Shown here: piece by piece, positions 50,408-61,596 of the stretch
Layout of the letters: every line of letters begins with the position of its first letter
How positions within the stretch are numbered: the first letter of the stretch is position 1
DNA from: Cardinalis cardinalis
Taxonomy: Eukaryota > Chordata > Aves > Passeriformes > Cardinalidae
Length of the DNA: 64,000 bases
NCBI GenBank assembly: GCA_014549065.1
Contig: JACDOX010000388.1
Span: 170,405-234,404, forward strand
Direction: 5' to 3'
Program-made: the position numbers and the translations under genes
The notes under the pieces: generated by a model
Databases searched by the model: none
Told to the model about the DNA's origin: nothing
What the model saw: only the letters and a program-made list of their open reading frames with translations

Positions 50408-52202
50408 GCTCTTGAGGCTGAGGATGGAATACACCTTTATATTGTAACCTAGGACACTTACATATTGGTAATTGCCTTTTTGGTATAGCAACACTGTGAT
50501 AATCTAGTTTTTTAAACATGGACAGAGAGGTCTGATAGCTACTTTTATTATCAAGGAAGCAGAGCCCCATTTCCAGTTTCAGGGTAGTAATATCCTCAGG
50601 TATCTCACTGCTGCATAACTTAGGGAACTTTCTGTGATTCTGGATAGAACTGCTTTTAGTGAGAAATGAATTCATCTTTCTTTAAACCTTTGCAGCACAG
50701 ACATATGCAGTTGAACTGACTGCCTTAGGGCTCCTTTTATAGTTAAGGAACAGAAATAAGCATTTTTAGGATGTGATTCACCTGAACTATTTTAGGTGCA
50801 CACCGTTGGGTGATCTCAGTGTGCTGTAGCAGTGCTGTTTCTTGCCTTGATGGCAAAGGGAGTTTTAGCTGGTCCTGGCTTTCAGCATAATCATATCTTC
50901 TTCAAATAATCATTCCTTCTGCATCCACTCTTTGTCCTAGATAGATTTGTGTTACATCCAAGGTGATCTTTTCTTGAGCTAACTTCTCAACTAATACACC
51001 CTTCAAGCATCTGGCCATCTGTTTTTGGCTTTGAAGGTACAACAAGACTCATGCTATTTNTTTTATTTGATACTTTCACTTTTCTGCTTTTCACACTCAT
51101 AATTCCTTCAGCAGTGGGATTAGAGACCAACTCAGCCTGCCTTGTATGACTGAACCCTGTTAGTTCCTTCAAACCATTGAAATTCTAGTGTGGGATTGCC
51201 TTGGAAACAGCAACTAGAGAATTGACGTGCAGAAACTGCAGCAGAGAAGTAGAGAAAATGTCTTGTGTGGTTGAAAGAAATAGTCACATCCATCAAAAAT
51301 ATGGGAAGTAATTAAGCTTACGTGGTGCTTTTTTAGCTTTAGTGCCAGTTTTGCATAGTAACAGCTGATGGGAGGCGGGATGAAGTCCTGTGTTCCCCAG
51401 GCTGTTGCACTTTTCCTGTTTCATTAACCTGTCAGCTTCTCCTCAAGGTGTCAGTGTATTTTTAATAGAGCTGCCCAGCTGCTTGCCTGGAGGCTGGGCC
51501 ATCATTCTNCCATGCTTTTCTAAATAGACCTGAAGATGCTCATACCAGAGTCTGAAGCTCTGTACTTGGTCCAAGGAGGTGGCCCAACAACTCTCTTACA
51601 AATTTTAGTGTTTGGGGTTGTTTTAATCCATGTCTCATGCAGCTCTCTGTTTGTTTCTTTGTAGAAGTGAACAGCAGTGCAGCTAGAAATGACAGGGAGC
51701 CTTCAAAATCTGCCCTGTAAAGACCAGTGAAGAGGCTATGTGAATGGAGANTAACCAAAGTATTTGGTTTGGCTTTAATCATCTGCATATCTTAATGATG
51801 ATACTGTACAATGGAACTAATTACGATAAGAAAATGTTTTCTGTGCATGAATGCACAGGGAAAAAATGGCTTCCTTTTGATCCTGTTGTTTTCCTAGCTG
51901 GATTGACAGCTGGCTAGAATTATGGGAGGTGCTGTATTGCCACTCTTCATTTCCTTCATCTGGAACATACATAGACTTGTTTATACAGGGCCATCTTTCT
52001 TCTTCAAGCACAGTGGATATCTCTGCTCCATGGGGGGATGGCTCACTGTTACATCCCAAAGGCTATAAATATGTTACACTCTGCAGCATATTGGCTCAAG
52101 CCCTGATTTAGTTGCTGGTGAGCAAGTTAGTNATCCATAATGTCCACATGAGACGCTGGAAAACTGGCCCATATTCTGAAAAGGGGAAAGAAATTAAATT
52201 AT
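50408..52202. other. non-coding stretch, no gene seen
   Basis: Unique DNA, nothing recognised apart from random short frames. Confidence 0.6.
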
Positions 52203-52260
52203 GATATTAATATGTATATGCGTTATGTATAATATGTGCGTATTATGTATAATATGTGAT
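52203..52260 (+). repeat. AT-rich 20-bp minisatellite
   Basis: TTATGTATAATATGTG occurs at 52223-52238 and 52243-52258, separated by CGTA, with a partial diverged unit before them. Period 20 bp. Confidence 0.85.
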
Positions 52261-53157
52261 AATTGTTATTAAACCCTCTGGGCTCAACTGCCTTTGGTGG
52301 AGCAAGGAAAGGCTGGGCCTTACTTCACACTGACCAGGTGCCTGTGAGAGAGGCTGTGTCCCTCCTGTGACACTCCTGCTTCTTCCAGCAGCTCTGAACC
52401 TGCCAAGAAGCTCTGGTTAGTTTTGCTGGAGNTCTGACCCTTACCTTTTGTTTGCACTGACCTTTGCTGTTGCATATTAGGAGTAGAGTTAGTTTTAGTC
52501 CAGCTGCATCCAGTGAGGCCAGAAGCCACGCTCTCATTAGCCTGTAGCCACACACACAAATGGCTTCTGCTACCCCTCTGCATTTCAGCACGTGGGTAAG
52601 CTTGTGGAGCTCGGTGGGTTTAGTGGAGATGTCAGTCCTAAAACAGAAAGCCTGNTTTTGTTTTAATTTCCTGGCTCAAGCACAAATCCCAGTGACTTTT
52701 GGATGGCANGGAGCAGTATCCATTCCCTCTTCTATTCTTTATGTAAAATTAACAGCTCCGTGCTATCAGCTTAATATAGTTCAGTTTTTATCAGCACACA
52801 ATGCCAGAATGTCTTTGGGTGTTGTCAGCCACGAACACAGGAAATAATCCCTCATTAGGCTGAATTATCTAGACACAGCACAGGCTAGGCAGGCCAGTGC
52901 AAATAGTTTTGTATTGACAAGGGCTTCCTGTTTAGTACAAGAGAGTCAAGGCACCCGAGGTGAAACGGCAGCAGCAGATTCAAATTTCATCTCAGTGGAT
53001 GCAGGGAGCCGACATAAAACTCCCANTCCAATATAAATAAAACACCAGCTTTTGGCCACTGGCAAGACTTTCTCTTCAGAAGGGATTCCAGTAAGTCACT
53101 CTGCACATGGCACNTAATATTTTCAGCCTGTTGTGGTTTTCGAGAGGGAAAAATAAC
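52261..53157. other. non-coding stretch, no gene seen
   Basis: Unique DNA with frames up to 95 codons without domains. Confidence 0.6.
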
Positions 53158-53416
53158 AGGTTTGGGTTGGAAGGGACTTTNAGAGGTCACCTAGTCCAAC
53201 ACCTGCAATGAGATGGGACATCTTCAACTTGACCAGGTTGCTCAGAGACTGTCCTGGGGTGACAGAGCCTCACCCAACTTGGCCTTGAATATTTCCAGAG
53301 ATGGAGCANCCACCATCTCTCTGGGAAACCTGTGCCACTATTTCATCACAAAAAGCATCTTCTTCATATCTAATCTAAACCAGGCCCCTTTTAGTTTAAA
53401 ACCATTAGCCCTTNTG
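53158..53416 (-). mobile_element. CR1 LINE 3' fragment, antisense
   Basis: Antisense CR1 beginning at GGTTTGGGTTGGAAGGGAC without the octamer tail, continuing through AGGTCACCTAGTCCAACACC, GACCAGGTTGCTCAGAG, CCAACTTGGCCTTGAA, TTTCCAGAGATGGAGCA, CATATCTAATCTAAACC and TTAGTTTAAAACCATTAGCC. Similarity stops near 53416. The next expected part of CR1 seems to reappear, more diverged, from 54175. Confidence 0.88.
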
Positions 53417-54174
53417 ATGGGCTCAAAGATTTTTTTCTGCTTTTACTTCACAGCACAGGCTGGACATTGAGCATTCTGTAAAACTGTGTTAAGAGCATCT
53501 GCAAGGTGCAGGTGAAGAAAGATGGGGGTNTTTTGATCGTGCTGCAGTGTTCAGTGTTGGCAGAGAGGACAGTGGGCCTCTGGAGGGATCAGGCTCTGTG
53601 TGATGGGGTCTTTATGCCCTGAGGTTTAAATTTTGACAGGCAGGCAGGTGAGAGACACTTTAGCTTCTTGCTCTTCTGTCATTTCAGGATGATACAATAA
53701 GTGTGTCTTTGGTGCTTCTGTCTGCGTGTTAGAAATTATTCTGTGTAATTGGGTGCTAGAAAAATATTCCACATCATCTGTTTCTTCATGATTTTTTTTC
53801 TGCCACAAGCTGCTATCTCTCCAACTCCATGTAGTAACCTGAGAAAAGGAGATTCCTTACTTATGCTAAACATAAACCCTGTATGCATGAGTAAAACTGT
53901 GGTGTTCGAGCATCTAATCCCATACATATCCATGGTTATCGCTGCTATCCAAGCAATCTGTTTTATTTTCTTGACTCCTGCATTATTTTTATGCTGCAGA
54001 AATCTCCTGGACCAAAAAAAAAAAAAACAACCTACATGGCTAGATAGCAGCTCACTTTAGCTAAACCTCCACGGTTTTAATATAAATTGCTTCTATTTTA
54101 AAGCCTGGAATTGTCCACATGTTGTTCTGTTGCTGCTTAGTTCAAATTTATCCGTCCACCAGATCCTTGTGATC
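53417..54174. other. non-coding stretch between two CR1 pieces
   Basis: About 750 bp with a 13-nt A run at 54014-54026 and a 103-codon plus-strand frame (53749-54060) with hydrophobic segments but no recognisable family. It may be DNA inserted into a CR1, or simply unique DNA between two independent copies. Confidence 0.45.
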
Positions 54175-54375
54175 CCCCTTAAGGTACTTAGAGAGCACAA
54201 GAAGATCCCCCCTGCAGCCTTCTCATCTTCAAATACACACGCTTAAGCGCCTCATCCTGTCATCCTAGCAAAGCCCTCCCTGTGTTTGGCCAGACTCCCA
54301 TCTCTCTTATGGATATTCTCCAGAATGTCTACGTTGCTCATGTTAAGATAAGATGTGCCCAACTCCAGCTTTTGC
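54175..54375 (-). mobile_element. old, diverged CR1 fragment, antisense
   Basis: CCCTTAAGGTACTTAGAGAG, ATCCCCCCTGCAGCCTTCTC and ATGGATATTCTCCAGAATG, then GATGTGCCCAACTCCAG, follow the order of antisense CR1 blocks just upstream of the 3' UTR (as seen at 35390-35560) at perhaps 60% similarity by eye. Borders are vague. Confidence 0.45.
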
Positions 54376-54813
54376 CCCAAAATGGCCATTTGTAGTGGCA
54401 CGGTATTTTTATTTTTTTTAACGTTGGGAAATCGTCCTGTGCTGAGTTTCAGGAGGCAGCACATTGTTCATCCCCTGGCAGGGGTGGGTGTGCTCTGGGC
54501 TTGCTCTGGGCATCAGGACTCTCATGGCTGTCAGGGAGGAAGAAGAAGGCTCACACAAAGTGATGGCTTTTTACTGTCACCGTGTTGGTGACAGTGACTG
54601 GCTGGCAGAGCCACTGCTTTAAACAGGATGCAAGTCAGCAAACTCCTCAGCCCAGGCTGAGTTATGGCATGGAACATGCCAGCTGAGAGCAGTGGGAATA
54701 GCTGACTGTTCCCAAAATTCCTGGTTTACACTGGAGTGGTAGAGAGAAGCCACACTGTTTTGCAAAACTCAGGCAATAGGTGTTTTCCGTCCTGGTTTTT
54801 TTAGGCTTTAATG
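54376..54813. other. non-coding stretch, no gene seen
   Basis: Unique DNA, nothing recognised. Confidence 0.6.
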
Positions 54814-54947
54814 CAAAAATTACTGGTATTGAAAGATTTCCTTGCTGTATTCACAGCCTAATGTTTGAGTTACTTCACTAGTCACAAAAATTACTGGTAT
54901 TGGAACATTTCCTTGTGATATTCTCAGCCTGATTCACTTCACTGTTC
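54814..54947 (+). repeat. 71-bp tandem duplication
   Basis: CAAAAATTACTGGTATTG begins at 54814 and again at 54885. The two copies then run in parallel (ATTTCCTTG, CAGCCT, ACTTCACT) with a few substitutions and a short deletion in the second copy. Divergence shows the duplication is not recent. Confidence 0.85.
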
Positions 54948-57532
54948 ATGTCTGCCAGGAAGTTTAACTTTGGGCAAGCCTGGGTAAAGTGCATTGAGAA
55001 ATAAATGGGCAAGCAGTGATGGAAAAGCTGTAAAGGTGTGATTGGTGTAATTGCAGGCCAGAAAGGAAAAGAAATGTTAGCCCAGCCTCATGCCTGACAG
55101 AATGGCATGAGGATCAGAGATTTATCTGGAATTTAAGGAGCAAAAGCAAAAGGCCTGGAGGTAGGAGAATACCTACCTTCTGAGTGATCGAGTATACAGA
55201 ACTGTGGGGCTGAGCTGAATATGGAAAAGAGAGTTCTGTGTGTTATCAGTTGTGCCATTTTTAGTCCTTTCAGTGTCACAAGGCTACTCCTTATCATAAC
55301 ATCCAGTTTAAGAGCATAGTCTTTTTTAAAAAAGGGTTATAACCTGGATTTTTTTTTTCCTTTGGCTCTCGAGCCTTTTTAAAAATACTTTTTGCCTTTG
55401 AGGGAGAGAAGAATTGGTCCTGCACAATATCTCCTTTCCTTTGATGCCTCTCAGTCATGTTGATCCTGCACTTACCTGATGTTATAGCTAGATGTCAGCC
55501 TCAGATGTGCATCTGTCACTCACTCCCATTTATTTTTGCTCCTTGTCTCTGTGTACCATGGGACTGCTGGGACAACACGAGAACTGGGACTTGCCTCCTC
55601 CTCAAAAGCCTGACCNAGGGGTTTAATTATTAAAGTTAACAGAGCCAGTAGAGAGGATTTGCTTTTAACGTGCTTGGAGGGGCACGTGTGCTCATGGTAA
55701 AGTTTGGCTTTCTGCTGACTGTGCTGGTGGCTGCTTGTTTTGCAGGTAAAGCCTTTGCCCATGAACCTCTGCTCACACCCTTCCTCCCACAGCCTTCCTC
55801 AGTGGTGCAGCCTTAAAAGGCTTCCAGGAGCTTCCACAGCAGCCCCACACAGGCCAATGTGGTGAGACAGCAGGGCAAGGGCAGAGTCAGAGCTGGGACA
55901 GTGACAGCAGCCAGTGNTGGCAGAGGGTGACTCAGCTGTTCAGTGGGTGCCCCCTGAACCCAGCAGCCTTGGCAGACAGCGTTTGGGCAGAGGGGAGTGT
56001 TGTGCATGATCTAACAGACATTACAGGAGGATGCATCAGCTCTCAGGAAGCTCTGAGTCACGGGTGACTGATGCTGGGACAGCACAGGGTCCCCACTCCA
56101 GGCCTGGTTTGGGGTGGGGAGAGGCTGGGCCGCTGCAGGTCAGAGGGGCTGTTTTGGTTTAGGGCAGCACAGATGTTTCCTTTGCCTGGGCATGGCTCTC
56201 TCTGAAGTGCAGCCGCTCAAAGCCTGNCTTATGGGAAGCTGGGATCACGTGTGCATTGGGAATGGGGCACCCAGCTGGTCCTGTGACTCTTGCTGTCCTG
56301 TCTCTGAGTCAGTGTCATGGGGTGGGATGGACAATGCAGATTGTTACTGGAGTTTCAATCGCAGTTTTCAAGACTTCAATGAGAAAATTGCAAATTATAT
56401 AATATAAGGATTGTATATCCATTATTAAAAACAAGCAGGCTTGCTTTTAAAAGCCCTTGTCTTTCTGTTCTAGGCTTCAGAAATGTCTGTTTAATGTTTA
56501 TGTTGCCGGGAGCTTACTGCTAAAGGCATTTAGTTACCTGAGGGCCCACTAAGGTCTGATCCCTGTCTCTAACACAGTTCAATTTTTCTGAATAATCTTT
56601 TAGCCCAATCTTCTCTTTCCAGGAAGGACAGTTGAGAGAATTCTCTCCTGCAGCTCACTGTGTTTCTTGCCTCACTTCACTAGGTTTAAAGCAAAACCAG
56701 CTCCTCAATACATAGATTTGCAGGGTAGAAATGGTGATATGCTCTAATATCAATGTCTTGAAAAAAAAGTACCCTGAATTATAGGTTCTTGAGCTTGGTG
56801 GAACTCATCACTAAACTGGGCTGAAGGTCTGTTGCTGGCTTTTCCCCTCCAATGAATTACTGGAATTCCAGTGCCATCTTCTACATCATAAGCAACAATA
56901 AAAACTGGGGTGACATTGCACGTTCCTTTTGTTGCACTATTCCTTCTCTTGTTTCCCTTAATTTAAATCATNCCTGCACAGGGGTGATTTCCATTCCTGC
57001 TTTTGTTTCCTGCCAGACTCAGGCCAAGGAAAAGCAGCAGGTGTAAACACAGAGCTGTCAGCAGAACAAACTCATTGGTGGTATTTTGAATGCTTTAGGT
57101 GACTTGCTGTAGAAACAGGAATATTTTATTATGATTATTTTTGGTTTGGCAGAGACCTTTGTCTGTTCAAGGTTTTTTCCCTGGTTTTTAAAAGAAAGAG
57201 AGTTGCACTCCTGACTGCGAGACAAAAATCTGGGCTCAGTGGCTTAATTGCTAAAATCCTAAAATAATTTGTGCTGGAAGGGTTGTGTGAAGGCCATCTG
57301 GGAGTGGGAGTGTGCGTGGGAGTGTGGTGCATGGTGCCAGGGCTGTGCCCTGGGAGGGTGCAGGCTTCCCCCCTGCTCTGCACAGGTGGCAGGGACACAG
57401 GCACTGCAGTCTGCCCGAGGCATTGCTGCCTCCTTCCCTCCCACCAGCACTTCTGGCTGATTGGTGCTGCTTCAGGCTGGCACAGCCAGACCTCTCTGGA
57501 GGTCCCATAATTCAGGAGTTGCAGCTGAAGTC
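54948..57532. other. non-coding stretch, no gene seen
   Basis: Unique DNA. GC content rises around 55740-56330 and 57260-57540. Frames up to 141 codons (57135-57560, minus) are not recognisable and overlap frames on the other strand. Confidence 0.55.
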
Positions 57533-57913
57533 TGTGGAGTTTTGCAGGCAGTCCCGACATGGCAAGAGACGAGGATCTGACTCCATGTTTCAGAGGGCTG
57601 ATTTATTATTTTATGATATATATTATATTAAACTATACTAAAAAATAGAAGAAAGGATTTAATCAGAAGGCTTGAAAGGAAAGGAAAGAAGAATGATAAT
57701 AAAATCTTGTGACTGACCAGAGAGTCTGAGACAGCTGACTGTGATTGGCCATTAATTANAAACAACCACATGACACCAATCACAGATGCNCCTGTTGCAT
57801 TCCACAGCATCAGATAATCANTGTTTACATCTCGTTTCTGAGGCCTCTCAGCTTNTCAGGAGAAAAATCCTAGCAAAAGGATTTTTCATAAAATATCATG
57901 GCTGCAGAAGTCA
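57533..57913 (-). mobile_element. solitary LTR of an endogenous retrovirus, minus strand
   Basis: On the minus strand the order is a GATTTTTCTCC segment, CTGAGAGGCCTCAG, AATGCAACAGG, TGTGATTGGTGTCATGTGG, CCAATCACAGTC and, near the 3' end, overlapping AATAAA/AATAAT signals (57607 to 57602), then GGAGTCAGATCCTCGTCTC. I recognise this as a common songbird LTR type. The two CCAAT-type elements (GATTGG/CCAATCA) are typical promoter sites. Both borders are uncertain by about 15 bp, and no target-site duplication is clear. There are no adjacent viral genes. Confidence 0.65.
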
Positions 57914-60244
57914 ACCCTTCCNTAAGAGGTCCAAAGGATTAGGTAAACCTTCTGTCACAGCACCACTCAGTGCTTGCTGTATCTCCCCAAGGTTATCTCA
58001 TCTCAGAGAAGAACACTTACTTTACAGATATTGAGTCATCCTGGGGAAGTTGCTTCCAGAAACTGAAAGCTTAAAAACCTTGATTTAGGTTTTCTGTGCA
58101 TCATTATTCAAATCTGGAACTTACTACTCAAGGATGTTGTCTCCCATTACCTGTATTTTAAAATCAGGGTGAAATACAATACCCATAGCTCTTGAGAGTG
58201 TCCNGTGGAATTCTGACTGTGAGGTGAGCTAATGTGCCGATGTTTTCTGGTTTTCTTTAGGAAATCAATAGGCCATACTTTGCCCATCAATGGGCAGTAG
58301 TCACATTTTGCTGTGTGTCCTTATGCACCTCTTGCATGTTGTAGCAGCTACATGGTATTTACCATTTTGGATCTTCATTTATAGCAATAAACACACAGTA
58401 TAAGTAGAAATAACCACTGGGTTTTCTGGGAAAGAGCTCTATTAAGCATGCAACCTGGAGTAATGTAAGAACAAAAATTTTTTTTTTCTCCCACTCAGTA
58501 ACTTCTTTATTCCTGGAAATAATGAATGCAGNCGATTATCTGAGAGAATGCTGAGGATTTTTAGTAATATGTAATAATATGGCAGGAGTTAAAATTGATA
58601 AGTGACTGTACTTAGTTTTAAGTGGAAATGCTTCAAATGTCTACTTTTGTAAGAGACTTCTGTAATGTTAACATTGCTCCTGATCAACATTCCCTGTGAT
58701 GTCACGGGGCCACACTAGGACAATAAGAAGCTGTCCTGTTCTGCATAGTTCCCAAATGGTTGTGGGATGCTTGACTCCGTCTCTGATAGCCAAAGTGAAG
58801 TCAGGTGAGGGTGAGGGCATCTTTGGATACTACAAATGGATGGGAAATGCAGGGACATGGTGGGGTTTGGCAATGTCACTCTTGCTTCTGAGTCAGTAGT
58901 GAGCTAAAAACCTGAGCAGAGTGTGAGGGCTATATTGACAGGGCAAATTGCTGTCACAACAGCTGCCTCTGATCTTATTTTCANGTATTTATAGTGTGTA
59001 AGATAACATTTTCTCTCAAGTGAGCCCTCTGGCAGGCCCCTGGGCACAAAGGGACCGTTTTCTATCAGCATGGTGTGGAGCAATACTCTGATTACTCAGA
59101 GGGGATCGTTATTGCTGCCTTGCCAGGTTTTGCCCAGTGAGTCTTCAGGTTGAATTTGAGAGCTCTAATGGCCTTGATTACAGATTTAGAAGGAGCTTTG
59201 ATGCTGTGCTTAAACCTGGAGTGGGAAGAATAGCAAACAGAGAGGGAGCTGAATATGGGACCTTTGGGACAGTTTCCAGCTTNGACTTGTGATCTTTGTT
59301 TGTGCTCCCAGGATTTACCCTGTCTGTGACTCAATTACTTATTTTATACAAGTATGAAAGATTGCTCTAATGTGGCTGGTTCTTTGTTTCTGAGGGCTGT
59401 TTTCAGCCAATGTCCTTAGCAATTGGATTTGCTTCCACATTGTTATGTGCAGAGCTGCCTTTTATTTGCTGTGATTATCTGCTCCCAGCACAGCTCTGCC
59501 ACACAAAGGTTTGTGCCTGTGCACACACATGTTGGGAACTGCTGCCCTTTGTGCTCTGGCTCTAGGTGGTAAAGCATAATATGGAGTGGAAGAGGAACAT
59601 TTTGTGGAATTTTTGGATCAAGGGAACAGAACAAAGTTTTCGAACTCACTAACAGCTTTTGAGTTCCCTCACCCTCCTGTTTATGGGACAGGGGATCAAA
59701 ATATTGAGAGTTAAAGGAAAGATAAACAGAACCTTCCTTTATTTCTTCCTTCCCTAACAATGTTATCTGTGTAACCGTCCCCACTTCATATCTCATTTGT
59801 TTGGGGCTTGGTAGTGCCATAAACATGAACCCAAAACAGGTNGTAACATCAAAAGAGAAAACTGTTATTTTAGATTGCTTTACAGATATTTTTGTATATA
59901 ACCTATCTATGATACTTTATTTATTTCTACTCTTCATTAGCTTGCTTACACATCCCAGAAGGTTTTTTCCAATGGTTTCGTCTTTTCCATTTGTCAAACT
60001 TTGGCTCTCTATCTCCGCTTCCAACTGCTCCCCTGTTGTGATTTATAGAGGTTTGGGAATAATTACAGTTGTTTTCTTTAGCTGCTGCTGCATCCATGTG
60101 TGTAAGTCCCCAGGATATGTCAAAGAGCCCAAGTTTGTAGACTAGCCTGGAGAGCTGATGTTAGCTATACCCTTCAGGAAATATAAAATCCACTATTGTT
60201 CATTGGAGTTTTTATTTTTGTCTTGCTAAGGAGCTGAAAACACA
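57914..60244. other. non-coding stretch, no gene seen
   Basis: AT-rich unique DNA. The longest frame is 127 codons on the minus strand (59443-59826), and a 114-codon frame lies on the plus strand (59801-60145) with hydrophobic stretches; neither is recognisable. Confidence 0.55.
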
Positions 60245-60375
60245 GATTCACAGAATGTCCTGAGTTGGAAGGGACTCACAAGGATCATTGAGTCCAATTC
60301 TTAAGTGAATGGCCCATACAGGGATCGAACCCACAACCTTGGTGTTATCAACACCATGCTCTGACCAACTTAGCC
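60245..60375 (-). mobile_element. tRNA-Ile-derived SINE (TguSINE1-like), best copy
   Basis: On the minus strand the head is a tRNA-Ile-like sequence: A box GGCTAAGTTGG (60375 to 60365), CAGAGCATGGTG, an anticodon-loop equivalent TTGATAA, ACACCAAGGTTGTGG, and a perfect B box GGTTCGATCCC (60331 to 60321). The tail, with AATGATCCTTGTGAGTCCC and TTCCAACTCAGGACATTC, ends in CR1-type octamers (TGTGAATC), which explains how CR1 reverse transcriptase recognises its RNA. AAACACA flanks it at 60238-60244 and 60376-60382, a possible target-site duplication. It is not a tRNA gene: the acceptor stem is missing its 5' half. Confidence 0.9.
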
Positions 60376-61410
60376 AAACACAACCAGTTTAAACTTTTTT
60401 TGTTTGTTTCCTAATTTCAGTCAAGGCTGGGAAAAGACACCACACTTGATAGTCTTTGTTCTTTACTAGGAGTATAGATGCTGCCTTTGCCTTCCATTTT
60501 TGCAGGATTTGCCTGCATGTCAGCTGTGGCATCCCCACATCCCCTTTAGTGCAGAGGAACCTGGCTTTGGGTCACACAAATGTAGATCAGCATTAATTAC
60601 ATAGATGGAGAATGCTCCCATGCTTAAATGAAATATCTGTCTGGTGACATTTCAGTATCTGAGGTGCTTCTGTTAACAGAGTTGTCACATTGCCCTGAAC
60701 AGTGTGCAGACATTTTCATCTGGTTTTACAGTTCATAAAGAGAAAATGAAGAAATACATTTTCGAAGCAGCAACTAACTTTACTTGCTTCTATTTTGGGC
60801 AGCCTGATTTGAGGCATTTGCCAAGCTGTCAGGCCAGCTCACCTACATTTACAGGGGAGCTCGGCAGTGGCTCTGGGCTCATCCCATATCCCTGACTTCC
60901 AGGGTCACAACTCTCCTGCAGCACAAGCGCTTTTCCTTTTTGCCTGAGCTGGTCAGATCTGTCGTGCTCTGTTCCAGTTACAAAGTTCGAGTTGAATGAA
61001 CATGGCTTGTGTCCTGACTACACTTCTGACACTTCCTGGCTGGTCACAAGGGCTGCCCTTGGGGGAGAGCAGCTTGCTCACCTTGCAGCAGGGCACTGGA
61101 GGTGGCGTGGAGCACGCCAGTGGCGTCACGACCGCTGCGATTAAATTGTTGTGGAGATAGGAAAAGCCATCTGCTCTTTGTCCCCCCTGCCTGCTCACTG
61201 TCCAGGGAGCCAGCCAGACCTGGCTGACAGGGTGCCAGGCTGTCACATGGAACTGGCCTGGCTGCCATGGGGCCTGGGTCAGAGGCTTGGTGACCCTTTG
61301 CAGGTGACATGGCAGGCCAGGCTGTGGCGGAAGGACGGGAGCTGTGCAAAGGGCACAATGGGCGCTGGAGCACGCCTGGCACGGCCACTGCCTCTGCAGC
61401 TCTGAGGGCT
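60376..61410. other. non-coding stretch, GC-rich toward the end
   Basis: Unique DNA. GC rises from 60820 and overlapping frames of 70-114 codons occur on both strands from 60950 to 61600, as expected where stop codons are rarer. No domain recognised. Confidence 0.55.
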
Positions 61411-61433
61411 GGGTGGGCCTGGCTGGGCTGGGG
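61411..61433 (+). other. G-quadruplex motif
   Basis: G-runs at 61411-61413, 61415-61417, 61425-61427 and 61430-61433 with loops of 1, 7 and 2 nt satisfy the usual pattern. It overlaps the first unit of the minisatellite. Confidence 0.7.
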
Positions 61434-61484
61434 ATGTGGTCCTGGCTGGGCTGGGGATGTGGTCCTGGCTGGGCTGGGGATGTG
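61418..61484 (+). repeat. 23-bp GC-rich minisatellite, 2.9 units
   Basis: Units at 61418-61440, 61441-61463 and 61464-61484 share CCTGGCTGGGCTGGGGATGT and are identical over their shared length, so the array is recent and probably variable in copy number. Confidence 0.95.
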
Positions 61485-61596
61485 CTCTCACTCTCTTCAG
61501 ATGATGGCAGCCACAGCTGGCCTTATGCTGTGGGAATCCACAGAATCAGAGGGTTTTGGGAAGGCTGCAAAAGGCAGGCCTCAGAGACAGCAGAAC

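Noticed and set aside
60310..60375. tRNA-Ile gene on the minus strand
   Set aside because: A and B boxes are good, but the acceptor stem is incomplete and a CR1-like tail follows directly; it is the head of a SINE.
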